This document shows positions 1-6,207 of a stretch of DNA of 19,784 nt, piece by piece. The DNA is from Hyphomicrobiales bacterium (lineage in GTDB: Bacteria > Pseudomonadota > Alphaproteobacteria > Rhizobiales > Beijerinckiaceae). The notes beneath the pieces are model-generated. The model had not been told where the DNA came from. It did no database searches and saw only the letters and a list, made by a program, of their open reading frames with translations. How positions within the stretch are numbered: the first letter of the stretch is position 1; the number at the start of each line of letters is the position of its first letter. The position numbers and the translations under genes were made by a program. The DNA lies in assembly GCA_900299065.1 (NCBI GenBank), contig OMIJ01000222.1, positions 1 to 19,784 on the forward strand, in the 5' to 3' direction.

Positions 1-1250
1 AGAGACAGGCCCAGATCAATCACCAGAAAAGACAGAAACAGCGGAAGCGCCAAATAGGGATTCCAATGTTCTTTTTTAACAATGACCAGATAGCCGAGCA
101 TGGTATCAATCGCCATCGAACCGGTTACGGCAATTCCATAGGCATTGGCCAGTGCATCGGAAGAGCGGAAAGAGACGACCAGCAGCTCAACGCAAATGAA
201 CAGGAAGAGGTTCACGTAATTGACATAGACCTGTCCCACCTCTTCAGATGATGTGTGTTTGATTTTCATGCGGGGAATATATCCCAGCTGCACAGCCTGA
301 TTGGTTAGTGAAAACGCACCCGAAATCACTGCTTGCGAAGCAATGATAGTTGCCATGGCAGCCAAAACGATGAGCGAGAGTTGAACCACATCTGACGAAG
401 GGGCCAGCAGGTAAAAGGGGCTCTCGAGGGCTTCGGGATGCGCCAGCAATAAAGCCCCTTGACCAGCGTAATTGAGAACCAAAGCTGGTAAGACCACCCA
501 GAACCATGTTCTGCGAATAGGCATAATACCAAAATGGCCCATATCGGCATAAAGCGCTTCGCCACCAGTCACGGATAAGACAACAGCGCCCAGAGCAGCA
601 AAACCAATGGCAGGATGATCCATCAGAAAGCCTATTCCATAGGCCGGATTGATTGCCATCAGGACTTGCGGATTTGTGATCACTGAGGCCAGACCCAAAA
701 GTCCGATTGTGACAAACCAGACGATCATGATCGGACCAAAGAATTTACCGATCGTACCCGTGCCAAATTTCTGGATCGCAAAAAATCCTGCAATGATCAC
801 CATTGTAATGGGGATGATAAAGCTCTCCAGTTTGGGCGCGGCAATTTTTAACCCCTCAATCGCGCTCAAAACAGAAATGGCCGGTGTGATAATGGAATCG
901 CCATAGAACATGGAAATGCCAAACAGACCCATAGCCAGCACGATCCATTTGCTCTTGTCGCTATGGACCAAGCCCAGCGCAATCGATGTCAAAGCAATCG
1001 TGCCGCCTTCGCCATTATTATTAGCTCTGAGAATGACAAATACATATTTGATCGTCACCACCATGATCAACGACCAGATCATCAGCGATAAAATGGCCAG
1101 AATATTGGTCTGGCTTGGCCCGCCAATCGCTTCAATCGATTGCTTGAAAGCATAGAGCGGCGAGGTGCCAATATCTCCATAGACCACACCAAGGGCTGCA
1201 ATGGTCAAATTGGAAGATGAAGAATGATCGTGTCTGCTCTCGTGCTTCAT
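1..1250 (-). CDS. kup: Kup-family low-affinity potassium uptake protein (3' end cut by window)
   Basis: Inner-membrane K+ transporter of the KUP/HAK/KT family, thought to import K+ with protons. Read on the minus strand from the ATG at 1250, the protein begins MKHESRHDHSSSSNLTIAAL and continues into the family signature GVVYGDIGTSPLYAFKQ. A second typical block, FYGDSIITPAISVLSAIEGL, lies near 845-910. Hydrophobic segments continue without a stop to the left edge, so about 416 codons are visible. The family is usually about 620-630 residues, so the last membrane helices and the cytosolic C-terminus are outside. A modest AAGGGG lies just upstream of the ATG. It follows the htrA-like gene on the same strand after a 116-bp gap holding an inverted repeat and a palindrome. 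The identification is sound; the exact start is less certain. Confidence 0.93.
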   Translation of the reverse strand, partial: MKHESRHDHSSSSNLTIAALGVVYGDIGTSPLYAFKQSIEAIGGPSQTNILAILSLMIWSLIMVVTIKYVFVILRANNNGEGGTIALTSIALGLVHSDKSKWIVLAMGLFGISMFYGDSIITPAISVLSAIEGLKIAAPKLESFIIPITMVIIAGFFAIQKFGTGTIGKFFGPIMIVWFVTIGLLGLASVITNPQVLMAINPAYGIGFLMDHPAIGFAALGAVVLSVTGGEALYADMGHFGIMPIRRTWFWVVLPALVLNYAGQGALLLAHPEALESPFYLLAPSSDVVQLSLIVLAAMATIIASQAVISGAFSLTNQAVQLGYIPRMKIKHTSSEEVGQVYVNYVNLFLFICVELLVVSFRSSDALANAYGIAVTGSMAIDTMLGYLVIVKKEHWNPYLALPLFLSFLVIDLGLS

Positions 1251-1269
1251 GCACGGCCCCTTGGTCTAA

Positions 1270-1299
1270 AGGTTTCGAATCGTTTGATTTTCGAAACCT
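1270..1299. repeat. 10-bp perfect inverted repeat ahead of kup
   Basis: AGGTTTCGAA at 1270-1279 and TTCGAAACCT at 1290-1299 are exact reverse complements around a 10-nt spacer. The element sits about 20 bp upstream of the kup start and downstream of the protease gene. It has no clear T-tract on the minus strand, so an operator or a 5'-leader hairpin is as likely as a terminator. The symmetry is seen directly; the function is inference. Confidence 0.5.
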
Positions 1300-1317
1300 A
1301 AAGGGTTTTAACTTGGC

Positions 1318-1327
1318 TGTCATGACA
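1318..1327. repeat. 10-bp perfect palindrome TGTCATGACA
   Basis: TGTCATGACA is its own reverse complement and lies in the short gap between the protease stop codon and the kup start, about 20 bp upstream of the larger inverted repeat. It could be a dimeric-repressor site for kup. A 10-bp palindrome can occur by chance, so the call is weak. Confidence 0.25.
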
Positions 1328-1366
1328 CAGTCAGGCTCAAGTCCGAGTAAAATCGTTCAATTTGGT

Positions 1367-2641
1367 TTATTTGCGCACGCCTGTTTCATCAACAACGACA
1401 AGATTGTCAATATCAAGTTTACGTACATAATAATCATAGCGATAACGCGCCTGGCTGCGTTCTCTTTTGATCATCACTTCCACTTCTTTATTCTCGCGCC
1501 CCGTCAGGGCAGACATTAAATCCTCATGGCTTCTTGTTGGCTTGCCATCAATGGCGAGAATGACATCACCTTCGCGAATTTGCGCTTGTTCAGCCATGGA
1601 CGCACGATTGACCATTTGCACATACATGTCATTTTGTGGCGCTAGTGCAATCGTGCTCACCCCAATCAGCATGCCAGCGACATAAATACCTTTACGAGTC
1701 ACTTTGTCTTTATTGGACGGTATGGCAAGGGTGACGCTGAGCTCTTGCGTTCCTCTCTTGATCTGCATGGGCGCAAAATCCTTGCCGCGCAATTTATCAA
1801 ACAGACGCGACTGGTTTTTAACATTCACCTCGCCATCAATGCTCAATACGCGATCTCCAATGCTGAGCTTGTCGGCCCAATCCTTACCAATATCGGCCAC
1901 GACCAATTCGCGATCCCCCAGTGTCAAAGCCAGCGCAGCAGGCAGAATGGGGGGTGAAGGATCGCGCCCGGCTTTGAGTAAATCAATGATTGTGCAGGCA
2001 AGGGGAATGGGCACAGCGAAATTGAGCCCTTCGGAATTCGTCAGGCCAGAGGCATTAATGCCAAGAATCTGTCCCGTTTCTTCTTCGATCAAAGGGCCGC
2101 CCGAATTGCCCGGATTGATTGCTGCATCGGTCTGCAATTGTTCGACACTGTTAAGAGTCTTCACTCCGCTGATAATGCCGCGAGTGGCGGTATATTCGAG
2201 CCCCCAGGGATGGCCAAAGGCAATAACCTGGGTGCCTGCCTTGGGTGCGCTTTTGCAGGCAAGCTCAGCAGCAATAGCATTGGGCGGTATTTTGTCAGGA
2301 TCGATTTTGACAATCGCAAAATCAAGATGTGAGTCTATATAAACCTTATCGACGGTATAATAGGGAGTTTCTTTAAAACTCACACGCACACGCGAGGGAG
2401 AGCGTTGAACCACATGCGCATTGGTCGCAATCCAGCCGCGCTCTCTGTCGATCAGAAACCCAGATCCGCGCGATGTGCCTTTGACATCAGCGCCAAAGCT
2501 ATATTCGACAGACGTTGTGGTTTGAACTGTAAACCTTGTCGCATCCGTGATCACATCCTTGGCAGCAACAGGCGATGAGATCAGGCATGGCGCAAGGATC
2601 AGACCGGCTCTTATGAATGTCTGCATATATGTGCGAATCAT
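1367..2641 (-). CDS. HtrA/DegP-type secreted serine protease with two PDZ-like domains
   Basis: Predicted envelope serine protease (peptidase family S1C) that would degrade or refold damaged periplasmic proteins. From the ATG at 2641 it has 424 residues. There is a signal peptide (about 1-27, ending PVAA-KD), then a trypsin-like domain with His76 in TNAHVV, Asp107 in SHLDFAIVK and Ser180 in NPGNSGGP, so the catalytic triad is complete. Two PDZ-like regions follow, roughly 230-310 (GDRVLSIDGE) and 320-400 (EGDVILAIDGKPT). The start at 2641 is preferred over an in-frame start at 2704 because AGGGAGG stands 5 nt upstream and the signal peptide then begins correctly. The C-terminus after the second PDZ is short. 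It is probably monocistronic or transcribed into kup. The sequence does not distinguish DegP, DegQ or DegS, so no symbol is given. Confidence 0.9.
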   Translation of the reverse strand: MIRTYMQTFIRAGLILAPCLISSPVAAKDVITDATRFTVQTTTSVEYSFGADVKGTSRGSGFLIDRERGWIATNAHVVQRSPSRVRVSFKETPYYTVDKVYIDSHLDFAIVKIDPDKIPPNAIAAELACKSAPKAGTQVIAFGHPWGLEYTATRGIISGVKTLNSVEQLQTDAAINPGNSGGPLIEEETGQILGINASGLTNSEGLNFAVPIPLACTIIDLLKAGRDPSPPILPAALALTLGDRELVVADIGKDWADKLSIGDRVLSIDGEVNVKNQSRLFDKLRGKDFAPMQIKRGTQELSVTLAIPSNKDKVTRKGIYVAGMLIGVSTIALAPQNDMYVQMVNRASMAEQAQIREGDVILAIDGKPTRSHEDLMSALTGRENKEVEVMIKRERSQARYRYDYYVRKLDIDNLVVVDETGVRK

Positions 2642-2849
2642 GTTCGCCTCCCTAGCTTGGCCAATATTGTCGCTATTCAACAAAATACAGCAAGAGATTA
2701 CCATTTACCCTTTTTTATTTGGTTCTTAATAGCTTCAAAAGGCGGATTTTGCCTCTCTGGGTTCTGATGCTTTGTGGCAATCCTTGAGCGCGCTATAAGA
2801 TTGCGAGGGATAAATTTTATCTCTTGAGAAAGCTCATCGGGGTGAGCGC
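2642..2849. other. Intergenic region upstream of the protease gene
   Basis: No convincing gene lies here. On the minus strand a loose promoter match (TTGCTG, 18-nt spacer, CAATAT) precedes the protease Shine-Dalgarno by a plausible distance. At about 2808-2824 the sequence GATAAATTTTATC forms a small AT-rich inverted repeat in front of the LysR-like remnant. An 85-codon minus-strand reading frame crossing this region (2698-2955) has no recognisable features and opposes the remnant, so I do not call it. Confidence 0.4.
2647..2653 (-). promoter_or_regulatory. Shine-Dalgarno deciding the protease start
   Basis: Read on the minus strand this is AGGGAGG, 5 nt before the ATG at 2641. The in-frame upstream start at 2704 has nothing comparable and would put a poor N-terminus before the signal peptide. 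Confidence 0.75.
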
Positions 2850-3021
2850 ATGACTTTGCATCAATTACGCATCTTTCTTGCGGCAGCTCAACTCTCGTCT
2901 TTGACAAGGGTTGGCATCCTTGGTCCAGGCAAGGGCAGCTCTCTTGATTGATCATGCCGCTCTCGTCTATGATATTTCAAATATCAGGCGGGGCCATGGC
3001 GCAATTATATTCTCAATTTAA
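2850..3021 (+). pseudogene. Remnant of a LysR-family regulator gene (internal deletion plus frame change)
   Basis: From the ATG at 2850 the frame reads MTLHQLRIFLAAAQLSSLTR, which matches the first helices of LysR-type regulators (usual form MTLHQLRIFLAVAE..SLTRAA). It then degenerates and stops at 2949. In the next frame, from about 2911, it reads LVQARAALLIDHAALVYDIS followed by NIRRGHGAI, which resembles the linker helix that in intact LysR proteins lies about 45 residues further on (typically RA..IL...AL..DIA.LRRG). That frame stops at 3021. The recognition helix and the whole effector domain are missing. This is best explained as an old deletion relic. The similarity is judged by eye against the family pattern, so chance resemblance of the second part is possible. 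The relic overlaps the ribosome-binding site and start of the following lipoprotein gene. Confidence 0.5.
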
Positions 3022-3541
3022 TAATCTGCGACGCCTGAAGGCCCGAGCCTTGCTCTTGATCATGTGGGCTCCACTGTCTGGTTGTGCGTTTGATGAGCGC
3101 GAATATGTCTGGCGCAGACCCAATGGCGATGAATTAATTCTCAGCTATCAGCTCAACCTTGCTCAAAAGACGGTTTTGTTTGAAGAGACCTTATTGTCAA
3201 CGCCAATCAAGGATGTCTTGGACGCAGAGGAAGAGGCCGGGCGGCGTGACCTTGAGGCGGACAAGCCACATCATTTGCCGATCAAGACCAAAATCATTCG
3301 CTATATTGATGATTGCCAGATCGTCGATGCCCGCAATTGGCATTGCGAAGATCGCGGCTTTGGCAATGAAGTGATTTTTATGATTGAGGGCGCACTTCAT
3401 TATAATTATTTTCGCGAGTCCAGAGATTACGTCTTACGCAATGCCCTGAATGGTCGGCTGGAGCGTTGCAAGATCAGTTCTTGGTCTGAATGCAAATATA
3501 TTTTGTCAGCTTATTTGGGCCTGGGTCCGCCAGCATTCTGA
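2996..3541 (+). CDS. Putative small lipoprotein of unknown function
   Basis: I do not recognise the family. From the ATG at 2996 the protein has 181 residues. It starts with a basic stretch (NNLRRLKAR), then a hydrophobic run and a lipobox APLSGC with Cys30, as in a lipoprotein signal peptide processed by signal peptidase II. The mature part is polar and rich in charged residues. It carries paired cysteines (C in IDDCQIVD and NWHCED, and two near the C-terminus in ERCKISSWSECKY) that could form disulfides in the periplasm. An in-frame ATG at 2948 is possible, but AGGCGGGG just upstream of 2996 and the signal-peptide layout favour 2996. The gene is convergent with the ROK kinase, with only 30 bp between stop codons. 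Confidence 0.65.
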   Translation: MAQLYSQFNNLRRLKARALLLIMWAPLSGCAFDEREYVWRRPNGDELILSYQLNLAQKTVLFEETLLSTPIKDVLDAEEEAGRRDLEADKPHHLPIKTKIIRYIDDCQIVDARNWHCEDRGFGNEVIFMIEGALHYNYFRESRDYVLRNALNGRLERCKISSWSECKYILSAYLGLGPPAF

Positions 3542-3561
3542 CGTGTTGTTTTGAAGCCGCT

Positions 3562-3577
3562 CTCTGCAGGTTCAGAG
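3562..3577. terminator. Possible weak terminator between convergent genes
   Basis: CTCTG and CAGAG form a 5-bp stem around a 6-nt loop, followed on the plus strand by TCTTTTGTGTT. It overlaps the stop codon of the kinase gene. The short stem makes this a weak candidate. Confidence 0.3.
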
Positions 3578-4510
3578 TCTTTTGTGTTGGGCAGCTTGTT
3601 GTGCCAAGGCTAATGTTCCTAATGGTCCGGCCTGATCACCCAGGCCTGCCCTTTGAATATAATGCGTGATGTCGCCAATCAGCTGGGGCAATTGCGCATA
3701 ATCATTGAGACTGAGCAGAAACTTCTCTTGCACGCTATTGATCAAATGGGGCTGGCCCATGATTAGGCCACCCCCTAAAAGAATGCGTTGGGGTGCAAAC
3801 ATAAGTGTGAGGTTATGGCACATATAAGCCAATGCCTGCGTCACATCCTCCCAAATGACATGATCCTTCTGTATCTCGCTTCCTTTGAGACCGGTCCGTG
3901 CTTCAATAGCCGGGCCACTGGCCAATCCTTCCAGACAATCGTCATGAAAGGAACAAACCCCTTTAAACCCTGCCGATGACATCTGACCATTCCGAGCGAC
4001 AGGAATACGCATATGACCGATTTCGGGATGAGTCAGGCCATTGAGCAAATGCCCCTGCGACACAATTCCAGCGCCAATACCAGTGCCGATGGTGACATAG
4101 ATGAAATGATCGAGCCCCTGTGCTGCCCCCCATCTCCCTTCGGCCAAAGCTGCAGCATTGACATCTGTAGTGATCGTGGCGGGTAAGTGCAGTTGCGTGC
4201 TTAGTGGCTGCAATATGTTTTTGTGAGACCAGCCCGGTTTGGGTGTTGCGGTGACAGATCCAAAGCCCGCAGAGGAGGGATTGAGGTCCAGAGGTCCAAA
4301 GGAGCCTATGCCCAGTCCGACGGGGTCAAAGGATGATGCAGTTTGTTTCTGCTGCCTGATCAACTCATGCAGACCAGTCGAAATCTCGTGCAGGGTCTCG
4401 TCGGAATTTCTGCGTGTTGGCACGCGCAAGCTGGCTAAAATATCGCCCCTGTCAGTGCCAAGGGTGCAAATACATTTCGTGCCGCCCAATTCAATACCGA
4501 CCAGATCCAT
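3572..4510 (-). CDS. ROK-family sugar kinase, fructokinase type
   Basis: ATP-dependent cytosolic sugar kinase of the ROK family. From the ATG at 4510 it has 312 residues. It shows the N-terminal phosphate-binding block GIELGGTKC (5-13), the presumed catalytic base Asp116 in TTDVNAAALAEGRWG, the second nucleotide loop IGTGIGAGI (141-149), and a zinc motif beginning HPEIGH (161-166) with Cys186, His189 and Cys192 in GVCSFHDDCLEGLASGP. The CSFHxxC spacing with EGLASGP is characteristic of ROK fructokinases rather than glucokinases or NagC-type repressors, and there is no N-terminal DNA-binding domain. A start at 4537 is also open, but AGAGG stands 8 nt before 4510 and the family begins at this point. 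It is divergent from the urea operon. Fructose is the likely but unproven substrate. Confidence 0.85.
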   Translation of the reverse strand: MDLVGIELGGTKCICTLGTDRGDILASLRVPTRRNSDETLHEISTGLHELIRQQKQTASSFDPVGLGIGSFGPLDLNPSSAGFGSVTATPKPGWSHKNILQPLSTQLHLPATITTDVNAAALAEGRWGAAQGLDHFIYVTIGTGIGAGIVSQGHLLNGLTHPEIGHMRIPVARNGQMSSAGFKGVCSFHDDCLEGLASGPAIEARTGLKGSEIQKDHVIWEDVTQALAYMCHNLTLMFAPQRILLGGGLIMGQPHLINSVQEKFLLSLNDYAQLPQLIGDITHYIQRAGLGDQAGPLGTLALAQQAAQHKRL

Positions 4511-4541
4511 GTCGCGCCTCTGCTCATATCCACCCATGCCT

Positions 4542-4557
4542 AACCCATAGAAGGGTT
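4542..4557. repeat. Small inverted repeat upstream of the kinase gene
   Basis: AACCC and GGGTT flank a 6-nt spacer about 30-45 bp before the kinase start. It could be a leader hairpin or operator half-sites; five base pairs is weak evidence. Confidence 0.2.
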
Positions 4558-4622
4558 GGTCTCAAACCTGACGCTTTGTATCATCCCATTCTTTAATACA
4601 GTCATTGTGTTCAGTGGAGGCG

Positions 4623-4653
4623 ATGAGGCGTATTGCCAAAATAAACGCCTCAT
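4623..4653. repeat. 9-bp perfect inverted repeat in the kinase-urtA divergent region
   Basis: ATGAGGCGT at 4623-4631 and ACGCCTCAT at 4645-4653 are exact reverse complements with a 13-nt spacer. No T-tract follows, so it is more likely an operator than a terminator. It lies between the divergent kinase gene and urtA and could serve either. Confidence 0.4.
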
Positions 4654-4655
4654 AA

Positions 4656-4676
4656 TGCACAAAAATTAGGCTGCAC
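4656..4676 (+). promoter_or_regulatory. Candidate NtrC-type enhancer half-sites
   Basis: TGCAC occurs at 4656-4660 and again at 4672-4676, about one and a half helical turns apart and roughly 100 bp upstream of the predicted transcription start. NtrC sites have the form TGCAC-N7-GTGCA. Here one inverted half is degenerate (GGCTGCA), so the match is partial. The position fits an enhancer for the sigma-54 promoter downstream. Confidence 0.3.
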
Positions 4677-4704
4677 TATTTCGCAGCAGCGCAGAGATTA
4701 TTCT

Positions 4705-4724
4705 AATAAATACAGTCATTTATT
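4705..4724. repeat. 7-bp AT-rich inverted repeat just upstream of the sigma-54 promoter
   Basis: AATAAAT (4705-4711) and ATTTATT (4718-4724) flank ACAGTC. The element contains most of the second copy of the 12-bp direct repeat and ends 15 bp before the -24 box. It may be a bending or activator site. Confidence 0.3.
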
Positions 4725-4739
4725 GCTCTCCAATGCTCG

Positions 4740-4755
4740 TGGCACGTCCGTTGCT
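4740..4755 (+). promoter_or_regulatory. Sigma-54 (RpoN) promoter of the urt-ure operon
   Basis: TGGCACGTCCGTTGCT matches the sigma-54 consensus TGGCACG-N4-TTGCT at every fixed position, with the -24 GG at 4741-4742 and the -12 GC at 4753-4754. Transcription would begin near 4766, leaving about 57 nt of leader before the urtA ATG. Sigma-54 promoters need an enhancer-binding activator. For urea uptake and urease the expected activator is NtrC, giving expression under nitrogen limitation. The match is seen directly; the activator identity is inference. Confidence 0.85.
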
Positions 4756-4822
4756 TTGCTCTTTGTGTCCCTCCGGACTTATTCAACTTGCCGGGACTTC
4801 CGGCCAAAAATTGGAGTGCTGC

Positions 4823-6127
4823 ATGTCTCTTACCCGCCGCAATATGCTTCTTGCCTCAGGCGCAGCCTTTGCAGGAGCAATGACAATGTCATCGATCGGC
4901 GCGCTGGCGCAATCTGCCAATACGATCAAGATCGGCATTCTGCATTCCCTCTCCGGCACTATGGCCATCAGTGAAACGACATTGAAAGATGTCATGCTGA
5001 TGTTGATTGAGGATCAAAATAAGAAAGGTGGCGTGCTGGGCAAAAAGCTCGAAGCAGTTGTCGTAGATCCCGCCTCTGATTGGCCATTATTTGCTGAAAA
5101 GGCCCGTCAACTGATTTCCAAAGATAAGGTGGCGGCGACTTTTGGGTGCTGGACCTCGGTTTCGCGCAAATCTGTGCTTCCAGTGTTTGAAGAGTTGAAT
5201 TCGATCCTTTTCTACCCCGTGCAATATGAAGGCGAAGAATCGCAACGCAATGTATTTTACACCGGTGCCGCGCCTAATCAGCAAGCCATTCCCGCTGTTG
5301 ACTATCTGATGTCAAAGGATGGTGGTGAGGTGAAGCGTTGGGTGCTTGCAGGTACAGACTATGTCTATCCGCGCACGACCAACAAGATCCTTGAAGCCTA
5401 TCTCAAGTCCAAGGGTGTAAAGCCTGAAGACATTATGATCAACTACACACCCTTCGGCCATTCCGATTGGCAAACGATTGTCGCGGACATTAAGAAGTTT
5501 GGCTCTTCGGGCAAGAAAACAGCCGTTGTCTCTACCATTAATGGCGATGCCAATGTGCCCTTCTATAAGGAATTGGCAAATGCTGGTGTGAAGGCAACAG
5601 ATATTCCTGTCGTAGCCTTTTCAGTCGGTGAGGAAGAGCTTGCGGGTCTTGATACAAAGCCGCTGGTTGGCCATTTGGCAGCGTGGAATTATTTCCAATC
5701 TGTAGATACGCCGGCCAATAAGGCATTCATTGCCCGTTGGAAGGCCTTTACGAAAAATCCCAAGCGTACCACCAATGATCCGATGGAAGCCCATGTGATT
5801 GGTTTCAATATGTGGGTGAAAGCTGTCGAAAAGGCTGGAACAATAGACACGGATGCTGTGATTGATGCGATGATTGGTATTGCCGTTCCCAATTTAACGG
5901 GCGGTTATTCAACCATGATGCCGAACCACCACATCACCAAGCCAGTGCTGATTGGCGAAATCCAATCCAATGGCCAGATCAGCACTGTGTGGGAAACAGA
6001 CGGAACCGTCGTGGCACAAGAATGGTCGCCCTATCTTGAAGGATCACGGGACCTGATTGCCGATTGGCGCAAGCCCCTCAATTGCGGCAATTTCAATATC
6101 AAAACTGGAAAGTGCGGCGGCGCCTGA
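4823..6127 (+). CDS. urtA: Urea ABC transporter, periplasmic urea-binding protein UrtA
   Basis: Captures urea in the periplasm and delivers it to UrtBC. It has 434 residues from the ATG at 4823. The N-terminus MSLTRRNMLLASGAAFAGA carries a twin arginine followed by a hydrophobic run and ALA-Q, which suggests Tat export. The mature protein begins with KIGILHSLSGTMAIS, the entry of type-I (branched-chain amino acid/amide) binding proteins. It continues with urea-type blocks GCWTSVSRKSVLPVFEE, LFYPVQYEGEE, YTGAAPNQQ and GTDYVYPRTTN, and ends in the family's cysteine-containing tail (NCGNF...GKCGG). An in-frame ATG at 4733 is rejected because it overlaps the sigma-54 promoter, whereas GGAG at 4813-4816 serves 4823. 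It is first in the operon and separated from urtB by tandem hairpins. Confidence 0.96.
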   Translation: MSLTRRNMLLASGAAFAGAMTMSSIGALAQSANTIKIGILHSLSGTMAISETTLKDVMLMLIEDQNKKGGVLGKKLEAVVVDPASDWPLFAEKARQLISKDKVAATFGCWTSVSRKSVLPVFEELNSILFYPVQYEGEESQRNVFYTGAAPNQQAIPAVDYLMSKDGGEVKRWVLAGTDYVYPRTTNKILEAYLKSKGVKPEDIMINYTPFGHSDWQTIVADIKKFGSSGKKTAVVSTINGDANVPFYKELANAGVKATDIPVVAFSVGEEELAGLDTKPLVGHLAAWNYFQSVDTPANKAFIARWKAFTKNPKRTTNDPMEAHVIGFNMWVKAVEKAGTIDTDAVIDAMIGIAVPNLTGGYSTMMPNHHITKPVLIGEIQSNGQISTVWETDGTVVAQEWSPYLEGSRDLIADWRKPLNCGNFNIKTGKCGGA

Positions 6128-6145
6128 GTGGTCGCTGGCAAGCAA

Positions 6146-6172
6146 GTCAGGAGGCGGTTTTCGCCTCCTGAC
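6146..6172 (+). terminator. Strong hairpin after urtA (mRNA stabiliser or attenuator)
   Basis: GTCAGGAGGCG (6146-6156) and CGCCTCCTGAC (6162-6172) form a perfect 11-bp stem with loop GTTTT. No T-tract follows directly, so this resembles the 3' hairpins that protect binding-protein mRNA from exonucleases, or an attenuator acting with the next hairpin. Confidence 0.7.
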
Positions 6173-6174
6173 TC

Positions 6175-6195
6175 TCCGGGACACCGGATTTTTTT
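6175..6195 (+). terminator. Second hairpin with T7 tract (leaky terminator before urtB)
   Basis: TCCGG (6175-6179) pairs with CCGGA (6184-6188) around GACA and is followed at once by seven T residues. A 5-bp GC-rich stem plus T7 is a weak intrinsic terminator. It would let only part of the transcripts pass into urtB, giving more UrtA than permease. Confidence 0.55.
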
Positions 6196-6207
6196 AAAGA
6201 GGATAAA

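Larger units (their letters stand above)
4595..4720. repeat. 12-bp direct repeat pair flanking the urtA upstream region
   Basis: AATACAGTCATT occurs exactly at 4595-4606 and again at 4709-4720, 114 bp apart. The two copies bracket the inverted repeat at 4623-4653 and the NtrC-like half-sites, and the second ends 20 bp before the sigma-54 promoter. An exact 12-mer twice in about 130 bp suggests binding sites of one regulator or a local duplication. The repeat is seen directly; the role is inference. Confidence 0.45.

Noticed and set aside
1704..2342. 212-codon plus-strand frame opposite the protease gene
   Set aside because: It is antisense to the trypsin and PDZ domains, whose motifs are clear on the other strand; composition is that of a shadow frame.
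2698..2955. 85-codon minus-strand reading frame
   Set aside because: No ribosome-binding site, no recognisable motif, and it runs opposite the LysR-like remnant and across the protease promoter region.
4656..4676. Claim of a full NtrC palindrome
   Set aside because: Only direct TGCAC half-sites are clear and the inverted half is degenerate, so it is kept as a low-confidence candidate only.
4733..4822. Upstream in-frame start for urtA
   Set aside because: It would begin inside the sigma-54 promoter, before the predicted transcript start, and add residues ahead of the Tat signal peptide; GGAG supports 4823.
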